A stretch of 64,000 nt of DNA, from NCBI GenBank assembly GCA_034670405.1, contig JAXDDX010000023.1:4906207-4970206 (forward strand), written 5' to 3'. Under the pieces are notes generated by a model. That model was not told where the DNA came from and did not search any database. It saw only the letters and a list, made by a program, of their open reading frames with translations. The position numbers and the translations under genes are program-made. Shown here one piece after another: positions 26,130-38,422 of the stretch; the first letter of the stretch is position 1, and each line of letters begins with the position of its first letter. This DNA comes from Hoplostethus atlanticus (lineage: Eukaryota > Chordata > Actinopteri > Trachichthyiformes > Trachichthyidae).

Positions 26130-26212
26130 TTGTACATGCGCAGTTCGCTCCTCTCAATACAAGAGATAGCCCACCAACCAACCACCACCACCAACGAACT
26201 GCGCATGTACAA
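26130..26212. repeat. 18-bp perfect inverted repeat inside hAT element
   Basis: TTGTACATGCGCAGTTCG at 26,130-26,147 is the exact reverse complement of 26,195-26,212, with a 47-bp loop containing CCAACCAACCACCACC. It could be a subterminal transposase-binding structure or a hairpin. Confidence 0.85.
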
Positions 26213-26500
26213 ACAGCATTTATCTGAATGCTGCTGATTTACACACCACCAACCACTGGTTGGCAGCAGAGAGCGAGGGGCTCGTGGTACATCTGACATA
26301 AAATGCGCCAGAATGAAACAATATACTCGGTCGTTTTCAAGGAGCTGGTTTAGTAGGAAGGCTTGGCTAACTGTATGTAGTGACACCAATGCTTTATTTT
26401 GCTTTCCCTGCATCCTTTTTCAAACGACAGGTCTCAGACCCAGCATGGATTCAGACAGGTTTGAATGATTTAAACCACATATCAGAAAAATCAAAAGCAA

Positions 26501-26701
26501 ATGTTTGGGAAAGTAAACATAGCTGCTCAGCTTGATGAAGGCTACAGGACAGGGATCCGTGAGCATAATGAAGAGGTTGACAAAAACAGGCACATCCTGT
26601 CTAAAATAATAAACTGTGTCAAGTTCTGTGGTGCCATAGAGTCATTGAGAAATCTGCATCTCTCAAGGAGAGAAGGGCAAAATTTATGTACAAAAAGTTG
26701 A
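26501..26701 (+). pseudogene. hAT transposase fragment (ZMYM1/DUF4371-like)
   Basis: The frame contains AAQLDEGYRTGIREHNEEVD followed by KNRHILSKIINCVKFCGA. This is a conserved block of vertebrate hAT transposases of the ZMYM1-like/DUF4371 group, which normally lies near the start of the RNase H-like domain. The frame then departs from the family after FCGA and stops at 26,701. An intact transposase of this group is many hundreds of residues long, so only about 40 recognisable residues are left. It sits inside the TIR-bounded element described above. Confidence 0.75.
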
Positions 26702-27327
26702 AGCCACAAGGTGGCAAAGTCATATGGCTTTGAACCAGTTCACTCAGCTTTTTGATGGCACTGGGTATTTCAAATGTAATACCATATTCATTTATTTTTT
26801 TCTTAAATGTTATTTTCTATTAGGTCTTATTGTGTTCATAATTTTCTGCCATTGTCTCAGGGTTCTGTGTTGTCAGATTTCTGTTGCACTTATCGAGGCA
26901 CTTTTCGGTTACTTTAGTCTTTCACCATTACATATTGTAGTATAAAAGATAATTATTATAAAGAATTTGCACTAATTGAAGTACCTTAACTTACCTTAAG
27001 AACGTTTCATTACAACAAATATTCATTCAGCTCAGCAAATACAAATAACAGCCTTTTCATTTATTTAAATACACTGATGATACCTTAGTACATGTTTGTT
27101 TGATTTTTGGTATAGCCCCCCCTGGAGAAAAATGCACCAGCCGCCACTGTGTAAAAGTATAGGCAAACCTACGAGCCACTTCTCCGTCTCTGATCCACAT
27201 TGTCATCAAGAACCGCTGGCTTCCAACACCTGAAGGTCCAGAGCCTAGATGGTGTGGTACTCCAACACGCAACAGGTGAACTCTCTCTAACTGTCTCTCT
27301 AAGTAACTCCCTCTCTCTCTCTTTCAC

Positions 27328-27328
<1 letters not shown>

Positions 27329-27379
<51 letters not shown>
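27329..27379. repeat. (CA)n microsatellite
   Basis: A pure CA tract of about 51 bp, preceded by a (CT)n run. Confidence 0.95.
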
Positions 27380-27381
<2 letters not shown>

Positions 27382-27692
27382 AGAGCAGTACAGGTGATTC
27401 TCTCCTCATTGTCATTCGGCAGTCAGCCGTGTATGAAGGTCAATACTTTGAAGGAGGGCATGAGAGGAACAAGCCAATCAGAGGGAAGAGATGAGATGAA
27501 AGTGTGATTGACTGGCTCGGGGAGGGTGGGCGAGGGGGGAGGGGGCGCCACACGGAATCTGCATACCCAATGAGGAATCAGCAGATGAAAGGGCCCTGTT
27601 GCTACGGTAACACACCTGCTGTGTTGGAATATCGGCTTCGTTCATATAAGGGCTTCAGGGTTTGAGGGCATGGGGTTTGTGTGAGGGTGGGG

Positions 27693-27696
<4 letters not shown>

Positions 27697-27748
<52 letters not shown>
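27697..27748. repeat. (TG)n microsatellite
   Basis: A pure TG tract of about 52 bp. Confidence 0.95.
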
Positions 27749-27750
<2 letters not shown>

Positions 27751-27948
27751 CACATACAACCTGTCACATACTGACTTTGAATGCAGCTGTGAAAACAGTG
27801 CCTCTATCAGTTTCACAGCAACTTCTTCGCTCCCTACCGATACGAAGCCAGCTGTAATGCTGCACGAGGTTCTGCTCTTTATCCTTTATCTATTCCACTC
27901 ACGTGTATTTGTCTACAATATCTGACATGGTGTATTCCAATGCTATTA

Positions 27949-28330
27949 CATTACATTACATTACAGGCATTTAGCAGACGCTTTTATCCAAAGCGACTTA
28001 CAATAAGTGCATTCAACATAGGTAGGTAGAGAACTACTAGTCACCAGAAATCATAAGTGCATTTCCTTCCTAAACAAGCAACTAAGAGCAGAACCAGTGC
28101 TGAGGTGAAAGTGCAATAAGTTAGCTACCTACTTTTCTTAAACAAATGAGACAAATAAGAAAATCAAATGAGCAAGAGCTAAGACAAATAAGTGTATCAA
28201 ATAAACAAGAGCCAATAAACAAGAGCTCATACAAATGATTGACGACAAATAGGCAAGGCTAAGAGGAAGGGTCAGCGTAGTGTTTCCTAGTGTTTCAGGG
28301 TAGTGTTTGCTATAACGTCACACATCTTAT
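27949..28330 (+). repeat. teleost interspersed repeat with TTACA tandem head
   Basis: Starts with tandem TTACA units, then the well-known fish motif GCATTTAGCAGACGCTTTTA followed by TCCAAAGCGACTTACAATAA. Downstream are degenerate CAAATAAGA/AACAAGAGC units. This motif is extremely abundant in teleosts, but I cannot assign a superfamily. The right boundary is approximate. Confidence 0.7.
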
Positions 28331-30534
28331 AATATGGCACAGTATTGAAAGTAATGAAAATTTCACAGTTGCGGTTTGAGGAGTCCAGTTTTATCAGACC
28401 ATCCCCAAAGACTGACCTGAGGGTTAAACACATTGCCCTCTCACTAGCTTGAGTCTGCTAGATAATTGGTCAGATTATGTGAATTGACTTGTCAGTTCCT
28501 TGATGTCATAGCCCTTAAGCTGATAAATAAACACAGATAGCAACGATCAAGGATATATAATACAACTTATAATACTGTGAACCCCTCATGCTTTACAGCT
28601 GATAAGGAAATGATCTATGTGTTTGGCTTTTTTTCCAAATCCATTTTTCAATTTGCTGGCACACTTTAGCATCATATGTGTATTGTATGAAAAGATACAA
28701 TTTCCTGTCACAGAAATGCCACACTGACTGTGTGGTGTAAGATAACCTTGGTAGACTGGTTCCATGTACAATGCAGGAAATTGTCATATTTTGAAATCTT
28801 TACTTTTAAGGGTCTTGAATGTCACAGGGTTGGACGAGCAATATGGGTTTATGGATGCACACAAACGTCTGCTTTTATTTCTCCAACACCACACCATCCA
28901 TGGAAGGACAACTGATAACAATAGCCTCCAATATAGACAGATAAATGGCAAAGAAGAAGAAGAAGAGTGGAGGACTTCTGACTGCTTCGAGAGAGAGAAA
29001 GAGCGATATTAGAAGAATACAAAGAGCCATCCTCCCTGCAAGGCCGTATGGAGAAAAGGCCTTGTCCTCCTCCTCCTCCACCTCTCTTCTCCTCTCTCCC
29101 TTTCTCATTTATTTCAATTTGTCATGCTTTACTTTCCCCTTAAGAGAGCATGCTTGCTGGCGAGTGGCCCCATATAGGCCGCGAAATTGTGTCTGCGCCT
29201 AGCCTGTAATGAAACATTTAGATGCGGGGGAGAGTGATGGTTGCGCATTAATACGAGTGGTGGTGTTGGTTTCCCAGCAGCCTCCTCGGCCTGCCGCTCT
29301 CCCCCCCCCCACACACACACATAACATGGCGGAGTTGGATGTCTCGCCTCTTTAATCAACACCGGCGTCGCTGCCCGAGGAAGGGTCAAGGGTTCTTCAG
29401 AGGTGTGTGATGGCTGCGGGTGGTTGTTGACGCCTGATGAGATGATATTTATATAACGTTGGACGCAGGTCATGAGGCCAACATCGATGCAGGGTCAAAA
29501 CATGTTGATAGTGCCTGATGGTGTTATGATAGCGTAATGCCAATGCGAGATGGTGGTGATATTGATGTGAGTTGAAGGGAAATGGTTGATTGGATTGAAC
29601 TACTGTGTGCGCAACAGCTCATGCATACCAACCGTTGGATATGTAGTATTATACATGGCTCAGGTAGTGACAACAGTTGTCTCAGGTAAATAGTGCTTCA
29701 GAAGCATTGGTGTTCATCTGCGTCCAGAAACCTGCTAAGGGGTCAACCCTCGCTTTAGGTTTCTACCTAAAGGAAAAGCAACACACACAGCTTCTTTATG
29801 TATGTGTTCTGTGCATATACTGTATGTTGCCTGATGCAGAGACATTGGAAGTACACTGTTAATATGTGAGTTATACCTGAAACACATGTTGACATAATAG
29901 GGCATAACGTTGCTCATCTTTGAGCAATACAGCCTAGCTTTGAGCTCAAGTCAAAAGTGTTACACCTGTTATTTTCATCTTCTTTCATGGCCTTAAACTA
30001 CTATTCCCACCTTGTTTCCCCCCTCAAGCATACAGTAGCTAACAAACCATTGAAATGCACTGTATTTATATGCAGATGCATGTGCCTATATATTCAACAG
30101 GGCTCCCTTTGATATCACGCCAGGCTTTCCACGTTGCCATTATCCATACTGCATATATTTCTGAAATAAAATAAAAGCAGTGGAACATCCAATGAAGTTG
30201 ACAGTTTCCTTTTTACCTTTTTAAATGCAGTGCCGGCTGTGGCTCCAGGCGCAGACCGTCTTCATTACATGCATAGCGCCAATGAGACTTTGTACATTTT
30301 CAGAAGACAAGCAGACCTTTTGAGTGTGTTTTTTTTTTCTGAAGCTGGTTAAGGGTATGACATGGTAAGAGGGGGAGAATACGTTTCTCCTATTGAGAGA
30401 TCAAAGGGAGGCATGTCATGGTGAGTTCTTATGTCCTTTTGGGACTGGGGCCAATTGTCAGACTACTACTCTGGTCTACTGAGTGCAACCTTAAGCTTTG
30501 AGGTCAAGGAACAGCCTGTGTGTGTGTGTGTGTT

Positions 30535-30606
<72 letters not shown>

Positions 30607-33600
30607 TTCCTGTGACAGCGCAAGAGAGACAGACAGATGGACAGAAAGACACAACTAAAGAAGGAGAGCACTAACTAAGTCACCACCCAGTTCAGGAAAA
30701 TGAGTCTCACCAACAAAAAGTGAGTCTAGTTTTCTATATAAAGCATTGAGGGATTCATGATGACCCAAAATGTCAGTGACATTCCTCTGGGAAAAAAAAA
30801 CCTTAGTGATGAGAGAACATGTAGGCGAAAGAGATAGAGAGAATAGAGAATAGTAGAGAAGGGCATCAGGGGCAGAACATTGTGATGGAGGGGCTATAGC
30901 AGCTGAGGAGCAGACAAGGCTCCACTAAGTCCCTAATAAACTGGATACTGAGTCCTTGCATGGTTCATGAAAGAGTATCTAAATGCAAACATGGGGTTGG
31001 TAGGGGGTGGTTGTGGGCTAAGAAAGCAAAATCAAGGAGAGGAAAAAGGGAGAGACTGAGTTAGAAAAGACACCAGGAAATAAGCCTGTGAGACAACCGT
31101 ATAACATGACTGATGTTTCAACCTGTGTGATCATCACTTGTGTCAGGGCCATAACCCAGGGCCATACTATAATTCATGCTCTATAGGCCGACACATAAGC
31201 CTTATAGGTTCCCAGAACAAATTTGAAAATGGCCTAAGTCTTCCCAGGCAAGTCCATTCATTTCCACAACGCAAGCAGGGCGACAGGCTTATGAAATAAC
31301 CATCACGGCTAATGTAATTAGTCCATAGTTATAAAAAGAAAGACAGTAATGAACTGCTTAATTCCGGAGAGCAAGTAATCCATTTTGCTGCTTAAAAGTT
31401 TGATTATTTCATTGTAACACATCCTTTCTGTTCACGTGGAGAGGAGATGTTTGACATGCAGTTTGCTTGTAGAGTGTACAGTGTAAGTGGATGTGATGCA
31501 CAAATCCTGCATCAACGTTTGTCTTAGGAGGCTTTAAAACATATGAAAAGACACTGGGAACACACACACACACACACACACACAAACATGCACACACATG
31601 GTGCATCATAACTCCCTGTCTCGTTGGCTCTGTCAGTCTGATCTCTCCCTCCGGCGATGAGAGGAGCAGAGCTGGAAGGACTGGGTGGGAGTGCCTCAGG
31701 TCTTTTACCGAGGGGCCTATATAGGCTCTTCTGCCTGCTGGAGGGTGAAATGAGCCCAGGTAGAGCCTACTGAGCACCGGCTGCTGTAGCGTGACCAGAG
31801 AGAGGACCCTCCCACCTAAAGCCCTCCTGCATGTTTTCCAGCTGATAAATTGCATATCGGGTCCAGGAGTGTGGCGCGGGGATGGTCCATCGGTTTTTCC
31901 AGTTGAGAGTCACTTGGCTTGTGAGTGTGTATGAAGGTGTTTGTGGGGGTGACTGTTCAAAATTCACAGACTGATTCGCCTGCAGCTGATGTTTGCTTGG
32001 CTGGCCATAAGTGGCTTGAAATCAATCAATCAATAAAGTTCAATATAGTCCCATGAATGAAACACACATCTACCTCTAAGATAAGCTCTCCTCTGGACTA
32101 GATGTTGCTAGGTTTCAATGAGCTGTATTGGATAAATTGTGTGCATGCTACACAACACAGGCAAGCATTGTATTGTGTATTTTTGCTGGCAAATGTAATC
32201 TCAATGTGAATATAGCTCTCATATTTCCACAGCACAACACACTGTAAAACCTACCACTGTATAACAAAACCAATGCAGAGCGAAAACCAACAACTTTCAT
32301 TCGATTGATTTAGATGCAAATGGCGTATTCACACATGGTGGAAAATGACACTTGTTTCCTATTTTCTTATTTTTCCCCCCTCTGTGCGCAGCTTTGCAAA
32401 TTAAGTGGAGTGTTTGTGACAGCTTGATGCTGGCGGAAGCGACGGCAAGCAGAGCTTTGGATTGCAAATGTTCCCTGAGGGGGCCGGCCCTGGTTTGATA
32501 TACTTAATAAACTTCAAATCCGACAGGCTGGCAGAGGCAGCACGCCGCTGCTTATTTCTCTCCCTTCCCACAGTGAGATATGGGGCCCTGTGGAAATGGG
32601 AATGGGGAAAGTTTAGACACTTTTCTAGAAAGGATCAGCAAAATAAAGTGTGTGTGCGTGTGTGTGTCTGCTTGTTGGAACACTAAAGAATATACTGTAG
32701 AGGTTCAGGAGTGTGTGTGTGTATGTTCATTTTGGGAAACGTAAGGCGTAGTGTTTTTATCTAATGGAGAGGTATGTATGTATGTGTATACATGTTGAGG
32801 GGCGTTTTGTAGAAGCAGGGGTCCAACATCTCTGGATTTGTCCCTGGCTCACAGGGTTGTTGAATATAGTCGCTCACTACTTATACACTGGTAAGATATT
32901 TAGATATTGTATACACACATTTTAGTTTATAGCATCCAAATATAATAATACAATTGTCAGTGATGACCCAGATTTCTGGAATGCCACATTTCCTCGGGAT
33001 TTCGGCATTTTTTTCTAAATCTCCTCTTCTGTTGAACAACTTCTAATAGCTGTAAAAGCTACAGCCCATCCCCAGAACAAGTGAACTGTACAAGCAGGGT
33101 AGTGCTATAAGCATAATCCAGCAACATCTCTCTCAGGAGTTCCTATTAATCCCCACCTAGTAAATTAAAGTGAGAAATTGAATCAGGAGCCTTCCTTGTA
33201 CAATAATCCAGATTTAGAACAAAGTATCTGATAGAGAGCAAATAGGGTAGTCTCCTCCATTCTGACATATCCTATCCTCTAATCTCTCCAGCACACACCA
33301 TGTTTGATGTCCAATTAACCAGAATGCGCGCGACTGAATATCCGATTTAAACCCCATTATCAAGATGAGGGAAGAGCTCACAGCTACCTCTGAGTTAAAA
33401 TGAAGATCTGCATTTCTGATGGGAAGAGAGGGGTGAGGAGAAAACATGGAAAACTGGTCTAGAGCATCCATCTCATCCCATAATCCGAGCATCCCAAATT
33501 AAAGTCAATCCACACAATTTCTTTAGTATAATGAAAATACTGTGGCTCTGCTGGATGTTGTGTGAGACCCTCATAAGAACAGCCATCATCGACCTTAATC

Positions 33601-36290
33601 CCACGGTGGCCATTTTGAATTTACGTAACACTTTTGGCGTATATATGTAAAAGAAACGTGTGACTGCAACAAATAGTACGTGAGGACTACAGAGAGACCT
33701 AACGGTGACCGAATTTTGCTGGGACGTTATCGAGCTTGCTAGCTTGTTAGCTTCTAGCTAGCTACATAGGCTAAATTCTTGATTTCCATTTGTTTCTAAT
33801 CTGCTGTTCAATAAGGAATCTATGAGAAATGAGAAATGTTTGTCTAATTCCTGACGTTTGTATGATGTGCATCTTGTACACAACAGGTGACATAGCTGAG
33901 CTGTGCTTTTTATAGTTTCCCACCCTGAGTGTGACATGAGCTGTGGGTTCATAAAATTCCTGTATACTGAGAAGATGCTGACAGTTGACAGTTCACTTCA
34001 TTCATACAATCTAATACACACATGATAGCCATGAATATGGATTCTGCTATCCTCTTTATCATTAGATTCTTTCAAAACAGAATTAACAAGCCAGTGACCT
34101 TTCTGCACAGCCACTGCAGTAAGAATATGTCTGAAGTCTGGATGACATGAGCCTGGTAATTGTGAACCTCTCCCCTTTCTCTGCCGGCTGGTGTGAGAGG
34201 AACTAGCGAGCGTGTGCTGAGGTTGTGAGAAGCCCTACCATTCCCTCTAATAAGGCCCTGTGGGACCTGAACACTGCTGCAAGAAGTACACGCAAGCCGT
34301 CTGGAAAGTGAGAGCACCAGTTACTTTTAGGGGGTGGGGGGGGGGGACGCTTAACAAGGCAAGTGTGAACATTCTCAGTTATAGAATAATGACCTAATAT
34401 CGCACTCTGCTGTGTGACAGGATATTGCATAGTGCAGCGGGGTTACAAGAAGTTGTCAGATCCTATGATGGTTCGGTGCAACAGAAAATGTATCACTGTG
34501 TGAGAACTGGACTGGTGTGTGTGTGTGCGCTGTGACGTAAAGCCATTGGTCTGGTATACAACTCCCTCCATCTGCTGGAGGTTGTAAGGGTATGTCATGC
34601 AATTACCAGTGGGCTTGACAGAGCTGTCCACTTCTGCAGCCTGTTCACTGATGTCTGCTGCGGCCTGGTGGTAGAGATATTGGTACGTATATTGCATCTA
34701 TTGTAGAGTGGAATCGACTATAATAGAGACTAAAAGGAATATTGTAGAGAGAGGTCGGCGCATCCTAAATTTGATTCATGAATTTTACTTTGATAACAGC
34801 AGATTATGTCAAACGTATGTAGGTGAAAGGAATAAAGTCATGTGCAGTAGGGAAGCAAGAGAACCAGCATATGGATGAGATTCAGGGAACTATCTCCTGA
34901 GACGGCATCTTTCCTTACACTGTGTGAGATCCTGCCAAGTCCATTCTTCCGGCACCATGTTTCTGCTTACCCTGTCTGTTGACACAGGAACCTCCAGGAG
35001 AGTTTGTTTTTGTCGACTCCAACCAAGGCACTCAATGAAAGCGAGAAGCATGTTGTTGGGAGCTGAATGCGTGGAGGGAAAGTCAGTATAATTAATTTGC
35101 TGGGAGCCTTGGCCCCCGGAGCGCCACAGCTTCTTCCTTTCATTTTCTATCAGGTCTAAGGATCTCCCCCTCGTAGTCTCGTGGTTCTGCAACCAGGGTC
35201 TCCAGCCTTATCTGTAGACCCCAGTCTTATCTCTGACTTGTCCCTGCAACCTGACTGGGGGAAGATTAGCCCTGTGCCTCTTGTCAGCGCCTGTTTTTTC
35301 CTTCAGCCAAGACAGGAAGGAACCCGCCATAAGCCAAGATTAAGATGGTTCGTTGGCGGTGCCGAAGATGTTTTTCTGGAGGTCAAACTTGTTCAATTTA
35401 TGGGGTGCTTTGAAAGACCTTTATCAAAGGTCATTACTGGGACAACTACCATAATATTCAACTGTGTGTGATTTGATAATCAACCAAAATCAGAACATTT
35501 TGCACTTTTGAAAATATTGTAGATTCCCATTTCTACACCCCATGTAGTAACTACACATCGAAGGGTGGGTTGTGCTTTCCACTTGGGAAGATACAGTACT
35601 TCCTCAGACTCCCCACATTGCTCCACTCATTGCTCATGCAAAGCGATGGTATGCTTCTCTCTCTTCTGTTGAAGCCCCAGACCATCCCTAATGCATATTT
35701 CATAGGGATTCCTTATGTTGGGCTTTGGGCGGGCTCCACTAAAAATACAAGGCAGGGAAATGTAAGTGGGCTGTTTAAAGCTTGGCTATGACTGGTGGTA
35801 CAGTAGATTTGGGTCAGTAGCTGGTTCTAAGCCGCCACAGGAAGAATGGTAAAAGCAGGAAGTGGAAGCGTGTGATAATGGAATCTGCTGGGAGAGATCA
35901 CAAGCTCAGCCAATTAGCTGCTGAAAGTTTGGTGTTGAACTTTGCCCCCCGTGCTCTCCCCGCAATCTACAGAGAGATCCCATTTTGTTCATTAAGCCCA
36001 GTGTAGTATATTCTCTGCTGTCTACAGCTTGGAATAACACAGGCATCAGAGGCAGGGCAAGGCCACAAAAGGCCCAATTACAAATTCAACGTTTTGACAT
36101 TTAGAAGAACAAGAGAAGAAGAGAGGGCTCCACAGAGATTTTGCAGAAGAAAAATATCAAATTGTACGATCTCTTTGAGAGACGAAAATCAACACGCCTT
36201 TGTGACCTTCTGGTGAACTTGTCGCCTCTATGCTCCAGGTTTTGGGGAAGTCTGAGACATGGCATCACCATAGACATTGAACACCCCAAT
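28331..36290. other. long non-coding stretch, no gene seen
   Basis: I find no exon with recognisable similarity. Simple repeats are a (TG)n tract at 30,519-30,605, a (CA)n tract at 31,560-31,584 and short TG runs at 32,647-32,668 and 32,712-32,722. The segment 32,300-32,560 is repeat-poor and contains octamer-like ATGCAAAT and TTGCAAAT words. Small exons cannot be excluded. Confidence 0.45.
30519..30605. repeat. (TG)n microsatellite with TTTG interruptions
   Basis: A TG tract of about 87 bp broken by several TTTG units. Confidence 0.95.
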
Positions 36291-36292
36291 AA

Positions 36293-36510
36293 TTATAATG
36301 CTGACAGATTGTGGATTATGCTGTCTGAAGTTGGAGGCAGGAGAGATGTCTGACTTATACCGAAATACAGTGAATTACAGTAATCAAGGCAGGACAAGAT
36401 GAAGGAATTAATGTCTTTCTCTAGGTCGGAAAAGGATAGAAAGGTCCTGATTTTAGAGATAATTCTGAGCTGATAGAAACTCGACTTTACCACTGAGCAA
36501 ATCTGTTTGT
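36293..36510 (-). pseudogene. LINE reverse transcriptase C-terminal fragment
   Basis: The minus strand encodes CSVVKSSFYQLRIISKIRTF followed by LSFSDLEKDINSFILSCLDYCNSLYFGI. This matches the thumb/post-RT region of CR1/L2-like fish LINEs, which normally read SxLDYCNxLYxGI followed by NAAARLLT. The family pattern is lost after GISQ. It abuts, in opposite orientation, the LINE-like 3' end starting near 36,487, so two elements or an inversion meet here. Confidence 0.75.
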
Positions 36511-37462
36511 CAAATCTCAATGCACTGTGGAGATTTGTCCATTGAAGTTTTTAAACAGCGGCTGAAGACTTCCTCTTTAGCCAGGCCTTTGGACCCAGCT
36601 GCTGAATTGTGGCCCTGTCCTTTTTTGCCTTTTTGTCCTTTGTCCTTTGTTTGTCTTATTGTCTTCCTACCTTTTAGCCTAGTTGTTATTTTTCTCACCT
36701 TATATAGTTCTTCTCTTTTCCATTGTTAAGTGCCTTGAGTACCATGAAAGGCGCTCTTAAATGAAAGTTGTTGTTATTATTAGGGTTAAAACCCCGGAGG
36801 GGTAGAACCCTATTGTTTTCCTATCGGTTTATTATTAGGGTTCAAACCCCGGAGGGGTAGAGCTGGAATGAGCTAAAACCATGAAACTTGGCCCAATAAC
36901 TGGAAATGATGTGCAAATGCTTCCCAAGAAACATGAGCCCAATCGGCCAGATGGTGGCGCTGTAATTAAGGCCCAAAAGCGCAATTTTGGAAAGGCCACG
37001 CCCCTCACACAGTGACTCCGATTGACTTGAAATTTGACACACAAGTCCAGCTCAATGTGCTCTACAAAAAAGCCTCAAGAACCACTGAAGTCCGCCTGAC
37101 TAGATTCTCCGCCATTTTGAATTTTTTGAAAAACACATTTTTGACATCTCCTCCTAAACCGTAGGTCCGATTGCTACCAGATTTTCTGTGGAGCACTATT
37201 AGACCAAGCACATAAAAAGTTATATAAAGCTTGTTGATATCTTATTTAGTTTTCAAGATATTGACCAATGAATTTCAAAAGGGCGTGGCTCAGCACATAA
37301 ATAGACCAAAGTCAACAACGGTGAGGCCAATCATCACAATAATTGCAGGATATGTCCACATAAGTACCTGAAACACACCCTGAAAGTTTAATTAAAATCG
37401 ACCACTAGGGGGCGCTACAAATGCAAAGAATGGGCATGACATAACACAAATCAGACTATAAA
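36487..37462 (+). repeat. repeat block, copy 1 (LINE-type 3' end plus unclassified repeat)
   Basis: This ~976-bp block recurs at 50,173-51,146 in the same orientation and is almost identical by eye (scattered substitutions, one small indel). Positions 36,525-36,785 look like the 3' terminus of a non-LTR element: a FKQRLKTSSLARPL-coding end, then TGCCTTGAG, GAAAGGCGCT and a (TTATTA)-type tail. Positions 36,785-37,462 are a different repeat with CCCCGGAGGGGTAGA repeated twice and GATGGTGGCGCTGTAATTAA. No long ORF is present. Confidence 0.85.
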
Positions 37463-37790
37463 TCAGAAATTGTTTATCCAATCATTACAAAACGTGCAGG
37501 ATATGTTTGATAACAATGTTGAACCACGTGTGTAAAATTATTTTGAAATTGCTCAATAGGGGGCACCACCAGTTCCAAACGTGCATGGGCCTGGTGCAAA
37601 TTTGGCCTTAAATCAATGTTTGGACAGTTTGTCCAAACATCACCAAACTTGAACATTTTTAATTAAGCTGTTGAAACATGTCCCCAAAATGTTTTTGAAA
37701 TTGACCAATAAGGGGTGACGGCGTTGTTGAACAAGGGCGTGGGCCTAGCAAATTGTGCTGTAAATACATGAGTTTTTCCATATGGGTGTA
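37463..37790 (+). repeat. continuation of the unclassified repeat
   Basis: The same family continues here with TAGGGGGCACCACCAG and ATAAGGGGTGACGGC words. This part is absent from the 50-kb copy but is recognisable in the degraded copy at about 54.4-54.85 kb, so copy 1 is the longest clean representative in the window. Confidence 0.7.
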
Positions 37791-38072
37791 ACCCACATTA
37801 AAATATGGTTATAAAAAAAATAGATTTTTATAAATTAAGTTACAAATAAATTAGGCTACAATTAAAAATGTTGACACTAAATAATTTGTAAGAAGAAACA
37901 ATTAAAGGGGGGGTATTGTACTCATTTTGGGCTATTTAAACTGTTCCTGGGGGTGTTTACAAGACGTTTGTGAAGTCTATATCAAAAAAAAATCCTAAAA
38001 CCAGCTTCTGTGGTGTGTGTTTCAGTCTCTCATTTTCTCCATTGTAAAGAACAGGCTGTTTTGAGGGCGTGG

Positions 38073-38168
38073 AGGTTGTATGTAATGAGCACTGCTCTGA
38101 TTGGCCGCCTCACGCCTCACTCACGGCATGAGGCGGCCAATCAGAGCAGTGCTCATTACATACAACCT
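38073..38168. repeat. perfect 40-bp inverted repeat (hairpin)
   Basis: Arms at 38,073-38,112 and 38,129-38,168 are exact reverse complements over 40 bp, with a 16-bp loop. The arm centre reads AGCACTGCTCTGATTGGCCG. A transcript from either strand would fold into a long stem. Confidence 0.97.
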
Positions 38169-38233
38169 ACACGCAATGGCCTGGCGGAGGCGGAGAGCAG
38201 AGCGCCCATGCTGCTCAAGGTAAACAAATAAGC

Positions 38234-38422
38234 TTGATGCAGAAATCTACCATAACCATGGCGGCCGCTCCAGAACCAACACTGAGACCGTACATGTTTG
38301 AGCCGGAGTCTGACCCAGAATGGGAAGAGGCAGCTGAGGCGGTTCCACTTAATTTCTCACTGATAACAATTCTGTGTAATATTGTACTTTCGTGCCTTGT
38401 GTTTGTGTATGTGGATGTGTGA
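38234..38422 (+). pseudogene. short transposon-associated frame with PYMFEPE motif
   Basis: This 62-codon frame contains LRPYMFEPESDPEWEEAAEA. Similar PY.FEP-acidic starts occur in transposon-derived fish proteins annotated as P2X7-like, from my memory of the family. The following zinc-binding cysteine cluster is not present; the frame ends in a hydrophobic stretch and a stop. It is most likely a leftover 5' exon of the autonomous parent of the TTAA element. Confidence 0.35.

Larger units (their letters stand above)
25866..27149 (+). mobile_element. hAT transposon, 1,284 bp, non-autonomous
   Basis: The element is bounded by perfect 13-bp terminal inverted repeats, CAGTGGCGGCTGG on the left and CCAGCCGCCACTG on the right. 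An exact 8-bp target duplication TGTAAAAG flanks it (25,858-25,865 and 27,150-27,157). An 8-bp duplication with CAG-start TIRs is diagnostic of the hAT superfamily. A fragment of hAT transposase survives at 26,501-26,640, and the rest of the catalytic domain is absent, so it must rely on a transposase in trans or is dead. Confidence 0.93.
27158..27948. other. non-coding DNA with two long microsatellites
   Basis: Contains a (CA)n tract at 27,329-27,379 and a (TG)n tract at 27,697-27,748, plus a short G-rich stretch near 27,530. No gene seen. Confidence 0.6.
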
